64,000 bases of DNA from Methylorubrum suomiense (GTDB taxonomy: Bacteria > Pseudomonadota > Alphaproteobacteria > Rhizobiales > Beijerinckiaceae), in contig NZ_BPRE01000016.1 in assembly GCF_022179765.1 (NCBI RefSeq), positions 1 through 64,000 on the forward strand. The letters are read 5' to 3'. The position numbers and the translations under genes are program-made. The notes beneath the pieces are model-generated. The model made no database searches and had not been told where the DNA came from. It worked only from the letters and a program-made list of their open reading frames with translations. Shown one piece after another: positions 61,123 through 64,000 of the stretch. How positions within the stretch are numbered: the first letter of the stretch is position 1; every line of letters begins with the position of its first letter.

Positions 61123-62019
61123 CTACTCGGCGGCGATGCGGAGGGGCGATGTGTCGATGGTCTCGGCGGCGACTTCGGCGATCACCTGGGAGAGGTGACG
61201 GCTGAGGGGCGCGAACCCCGCGGTCAGCGCCAAGGACTGCTCGTTCATGTAGAGCGCCCGATTGATCTCGATCTGAAGCGCGTGCCGTCCGAGACCGGGC
61301 TCGCCGTAATGCTCGGTGATGAAGCCGCCGGCATAGGGCTTGTTGCGCACCACCCGGTACCCCAGGGCCCGCAGACGATCCTCCACGCTCTCGGTGAGAC
61401 CGGGACTGCAGCTCGTTCCGAAGCGATCGCCGAGCACGAAATCCGCCTGAGCGCTCTCGTCGCGTCCGAGGCTCGACGAGGGCATCGAGTGGCAATCGAT
61501 CAGGATCGCCTTGCCGAAGGTCCGCGCCGTGCGCTGGATCAGGCCGCGCAGGGTCCGATGATAGGGCTTGTAGAGGGTCTCGATCCGCGTCACCGCCTCC
61601 TCGACCGGTAGACGCTCCCGGTAGATCTCCTGCCCGTCCGCGACGATGCGCGGCACGGTGCCCAAGCCCCCCGCGACCCGCATCGACCGGGTGTTGGCGT
61701 AGGACGGCAACCGCCCGGTGAACATGCGGGGGTCGAGCTCGTAAGGCTCGCGGTTCAGGTCGAGATAGGCGCGGGGAAAGCACGCTCGCATGAGCGGCGC
61801 GCCGAGCCCGACCACGGAGGCGAACAATCGGTCGACATGGGCGTCTTCCGAGCGGCGCAGCGTCAGCGCGTCGAGGCGGGAGGCGGCGAGGAAGGCCGGC
61901 GGATAATGCGCCCCGGAATGGGGCGCGTTGAACACGAAGGGAAAGACGTGCTCGGCGGGCTCGTCCACGAGGAAAGGCGGATCGAACGTCTCGCAGCCGT
62001 CGGCGGGGAGGGGGCTCAT
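61123..62019 (-). CDS. N-formylglutamate amidohydrolase family protein
   Basis: A 298-residue metal-dependent hydrolase: the N-terminal SGAHYPPAF region, the metal-binding HVDRLF (LRRSEDAHVDRLF), YLDLNREPYELD, the conserved LIDCHSMP and the late LQIEINRALYMNE. HutG-like enzymes cleave N-formylglutamate at the end of histidine breakdown, but Rhizobiales carry paralogues of unknown substrate next to cpdR, as here. It is divergent from cpdR across 192 bp. No hut genes are adjacent, so the histidine role is not assured. Confidence 0.9.
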   Translation of the reverse strand: MSPLPADGCETFDPPFLVDEPAEHVFPFVFNAPHSGAHYPPAFLAASRLDALTLRRSEDAHVDRLFASVVGLGAPLMRACFPRAYLDLNREPYELDPRMFTGRLPSYANTRSMRVAGGLGTVPRIVADGQEIYRERLPVEEAVTRIETLYKPYHRTLRGLIQRTARTFGKAILIDCHSMPSSSLGRDESAQADFVLGDRFGTSCSPGLTESVEDRLRALGYRVVRNKPYAGGFITEHYGEPGLGRHALQIEINRALYMNEQSLALTAGFAPLSRHLSQVIAEVAAETIDTSPLRIAAE

Positions 62020-62136
62020 CGCGTCGCGGACGCCGATCTGTGGCGGATGGAGGACATCGGACCACTTTGGGGCGGCGGAGCCGACCTGTCTACTGCGTCC
62101 CGCGCCATCGATGGGGGTCCGGCCGTGGCCGCGACC

Positions 62137-62151
62137 TTAACCCCGTGTTTA
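62137..62151 (+). promoter_or_regulatory. Near-perfect CtrA-type box upstream of cpdR
   Basis: TTAA (62137-62140), seven bases, TTTA (62148-62151) followed by CC: one mismatch from TTAA-N7-TTAA. It ends 60 nt before the cpdR start, in the usual range for a CtrA-controlled promoter. Confidence 0.55.
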
Positions 62152-62211
62152 CCATGCGGCGGCTTTATGGAATGAACACCACAGGGCGCATAGGCACCGG
62201 GACGCCGTTCG

Positions 62212-62571
62212 ATGAAGATCCTGCTCGCGGAAGACGATAACGACATGCGCCGGTTCCTGGCCAAGGCGTTGCAGAACGCCGGCTACGACGTGCTGTCGTT
62301 CGACAACGGGCTCTCTGCCTATAACCGTTTGCGCGAGGAGCCGTTCGAGCTTCTCCTGACAGATATCGTGATGCCGGAGATGGACGGGATCGAGTTGGCG
62401 CGCCGCGCCACCGAACTCGATCCGGACATCAAGGTGATGTTCATCACGGGCTTCGCCGCCGTGGCGCTGAATCCCGACTCCAAGGCTCCCAAGGACGCGA
62501 AAGTCCTTTCCAAGCCGTTCCACCTGCGCGAGCTCGTGAACGAGGTCGAGAAGCTGCTCGCCGCGGCCTGA
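62212..62571 (+). CDS. cpdR: Single-domain response regulator CpdR
   Basis: A 119-residue stand-alone receiver domain. Acidic pocket in LAEDDND, phospho-acceptor D51 (LLLTDIVMPEMDG), conserved lysine K101 (LSKPFHLREL). The stretch FITGFAAVALNPDSKAPKDAK and the C-terminal Ala residues match CpdR. In Caulobacter, unphosphorylated CpdR brings CtrA and other substrates to ClpXP protease at the cell pole, coupling phosphorelay and cell-cycle proteolysis. The CtrA-like box upstream would give feedback. Confidence 0.93.
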   Translation: MKILLAEDDNDMRRFLAKALQNAGYDVLSFDNGLSAYNRLREEPFELLLTDIVMPEMDGIELARRATELDPDIKVMFITGFAAVALNPDSKAPKDAKVLSKPFHLRELVNEVEKLLAAA

Positions 62572-62603
62572 GACGCGGCCGGATCGGGCTCTTCCCACCA
62601 GCG

Positions 62604-62713
62604 CCTCATCCTGAGGTGCCCGCGCCAGCAGGCCTCGAAGGGGGCTCCAGGGATCGCGCGATACGCCGGAGCCTCCTTTGAGGCTTCGCCACGCTCCGCA
62701 CCTCAGGATGAGG
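62604..62713. repeat. Nested intergenic palindromic element, copy B
   Basis: A 110-bp element with perfect 16-bp ends (62604-62619 and 62698-62713) and the same inner order as the element at 18517: CTCGAAGG..GCTCCAG, a spacer, then GGAGCC..CCTTTGAGG. The inner arms are imperfect in this copy. It lies between cpdR and grxC. The rest of the 240-bp gap shows no gene. Confidence 0.88.
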
Positions 62714-62811
62714 GCGGAGGGTCGAATGAGCGCTGTGTCTTCCCCGCAGTAGGAAGATCGGCGCCGCTCACCTATATCGGCTGCTTCTTCTCCTCGGGCG
62801 CGCGAGCGACC

Positions 62812-63069
62812 ATGCAGCCGGTCACCCTCTACACAACGGCCTGGTGCCCCTATTGCTCGGCGGCCAAGAGCCTGCTGCGCGACAAGGGCGTGGCCTTCAC
62901 CGAGATCGACGTCGAGAAGACGGCGGGCGCCCGGGCCGCGATGGTCCAGCGGGCCGGCGGGCGCACGAGCGTGCCGCAGATCTTCGTCGGCGACCGCCAT
63001 GTCGGCGGCTGCGACGACCTCTACGCCCTGGACCGGGCGGGCGGACTCGATCCGCTGCTCGCCGCATGA
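62812..63069 (+). CDS. grxC: Glutaredoxin 3
   Basis: An 85-residue thiol oxidoreductase with the active-site CPYC (C12, C15), TSVPQIFVG (the cis-proline region) and GGCDDLYAL. It reduces disulfides and glutathione mixed disulfides in the cytoplasm. Its stop overlaps the next start (ATGA), so the nitrilase is coupled to it. This pair followed by DUF1178 is a common Rhizobiales block. Confidence 0.95.
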   Translation: MQPVTLYTTAWCPYCSAAKSLLRDKGVAFTEIDVEKTAGARAAMVQRAGGRTSVPQIFVGDRHVGGCDDLYALDRAGGLDPLLAA

Positions 63070-63902
63070 GCGACGGCACCCGCTTCATCGCCGCCTGCGT
63101 CCAGATGCGGGGTGGGCGCGATCCTGCCGCCAACCGCGCGGCGGCCGTGATGGCCGTGCGCGAGGCCGCGCGGGCGGGCGCGGCCTATGTCCAGACACCC
63201 GAGACCACCTCGCTGATCGAGCGCGACCGGACCGCCCTGTTCGCCCATGTCGGGCCGCAGGATCAGGACGCGACGCTCGCCGCGCTGCGCGAGGTCGCGC
63301 GGACGGAGAAGATCGTCCTCCAGATCGGGTCGCTGGCGATCCGCGAAGGGGACAAAATCGCCAACCGCGCCTTCCTGATCGATGCCGAGGGCGAGATCCG
63401 GGCGGCCTACGACAAGCTGCATCTCTACGACGTCGATCTGCCGAACGGCGAGAGCTGGCGCGAATCGGCAACCTATTCGGGCGGTGCCTGCGCCGTCGTG
63501 GCGGAGACGCCGCTCGCCGCCTTCGGCATCACCATCTGCTACGATCTGCGCTTCCCCGCGCTCTACCGGGCCCTGGCCGAGGCGGGCGCCACGGTCCTGA
63601 CGGCCCCGGCCTGCTTCACGCGGCAGACGGGCGAGGCGCATTGGCACGTGCTCCAGAGGGCCCGCGCCATAGAGACCGGGTCGTTCATGATCTCGGCGGC
63701 GCAGGGCGGGCGACACGAGGACGGGCGCGAGACCTTCGGCCATTCTCTCATCATCGATCCCTGGGGCGTGATCCTGGCCGAGGCCGAGGGCGACGCGCCG
63801 GGTGTGATCCTCGCCGAGATCGATCTTGCCCGCGTCGCCGAGGCGCGCGCGCGCATCCCCACCCTGTCGCACGCACGCCCCTTCAACGTGCGCCGCGTCT
63901 GA
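63066..63902 (+). CDS. Carbon-nitrogen hydrolase (Nit1/nitrilase family)
   Basis: A 278-residue protein with the nitrilase triad: Glu in VQTPETTSL, Lys in YDKLHLYDVDLP and Cys in ITICYDLRFP. Family members of this Nit1/Nit2 branch hydrolyse omega-amides or deaminated glutathione, and the coupling to a glutaredoxin gene supports a glutathione-linked repair role. Start at 63066 overlaps the grxC stop. Confidence 0.9.
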   Translation: MSDGTRFIAACVQMRGGRDPAANRAAAVMAVREAARAGAAYVQTPETTSLIERDRTALFAHVGPQDQDATLAALREVARTEKIVLQIGSLAIREGDKIANRAFLIDAEGEIRAAYDKLHLYDVDLPNGESWRESATYSGGACAVVAETPLAAFGITICYDLRFPALYRALAEAGATVLTAPACFTRQTGEAHWHVLQRARAIETGSFMISAAQGGRHEDGRETFGHSLIIDPWGVILAEAEGDAPGVILAEIDLARVAEARARIPTLSHARPFNVRRV

Positions 63903-63962
63903 TCTCCCGTCACCTCTCGCCTGCGGACGCGGCCCCGAGCCGGGACCCGAGGCCCATGCCCC

Positions 63963-64000
63963 ATGATCCGCTTCACCCTTGTCTGCGATTCCGGTCACGA
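63963..64000 (+). CDS. DUF1178 family protein, first codons only
   Basis: The last 38 bases encode MIRFTLVCDSGH, which fits the start of DUF1178 proteins (pattern MIRY.L.C..GH, the cysteine being part of a zinc-finger-like site). DUF1178 genes usually follow a nitrilase gene in Rhizobiales. Truncated by the window edge. Confidence 0.65.
   Translation, partial: MIRFTLVCDSGH

Overview
The window reads as a high-GC chromosomal segment of an alphaproteobacterium in the Methylobacterium/Methylorubrum group (Rhizobiales). This rests on gene content: a bacteriochlorophyll-type 8-vinyl reductase (BciA), the Rhizobiales pair N-formylglutamate amidohydrolase/CpdR, the block glutaredoxin-nitrilase-DUF1178, a caa3/aa3 cox operon with coxF, and paired intergenic palindromes (CCTCATCCTGAGGTGC type). 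No taxonomic search was run. I saw no rRNA, tRNA, CRISPR array, prophage or insertion sequence; it is mostly core chromosome with a few accessory islets.

Layout. 1-6.5 kb: end of a polysaccharide-export lipoprotein gene, a membrane hydrolase-like protein, gluconokinase, a HAD phosphatase, a lytic transglycosylase, rpmF, a small Rhizobiales protein under a perfect CtrA-type box, a small four-cysteine protein behind a promoter with two iron-control-like operators, and a DUF2147 protein. 6.6-14.8 kb: a predicted peptide/protein-modification system, comprising a zinc metallopeptidase facing a three-gene overlapping operon (transglutaminase-DUF2126 amidoligase, circularly permuted ATP-grasp/alpha-E fusion, transglutaminase). 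14.9-20 kb: a parDE pair with frameshifted toxin, bciA, and an acyl carrier protein/AMP-ligase/PLP-decarboxylase trio of the kind found in exosortase-A loci. 20-31 kb: acetaldehyde dehydrogenase, beta-lactamase-like hydrolase, two MFS exporters, DoxX, a DUF3313-like lipoprotein and a CPA2 antiporter. 31.5-38.5 kb: a membrane/coiled-coil pair, a MoxR ATPase, a catalase-like protein lacking the distal histidine, an aldo/keto reductase, SixA and an uncharacterised protein.

38.5-46 kb, minus strand: the cytochrome c oxidase operon ctaC-ctaD-ctaB-coxF-ctaG-ctaE, a terminator, then DUF983-SURF1. 46-55 kb: fdhD, an uncharacterised secreted protein, and gltB-gltD (ammonia assimilation) ending in a terminator. 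55-60.7 kb: an antitoxin/PIN-toxin pair, an SGNH hydrolase, a lytic transglycosylase, galE and divergent galU. 60.7-64 kb: a structured region with a strong terminator (candidate small RNA), hutG-like gene, cpdR under a near-perfect CtrA box, grxC, a nitrilase and the start of a DUF1178 gene.

The best candidates for something undescribed are the 6.7-14.8 kb ligase/transglutaminase/peptidase cluster, the four-cysteine protein with its twin operators, the ACP-ligase-decarboxylase trio without an exosortase in view, and the structured RNA-like region after galU.
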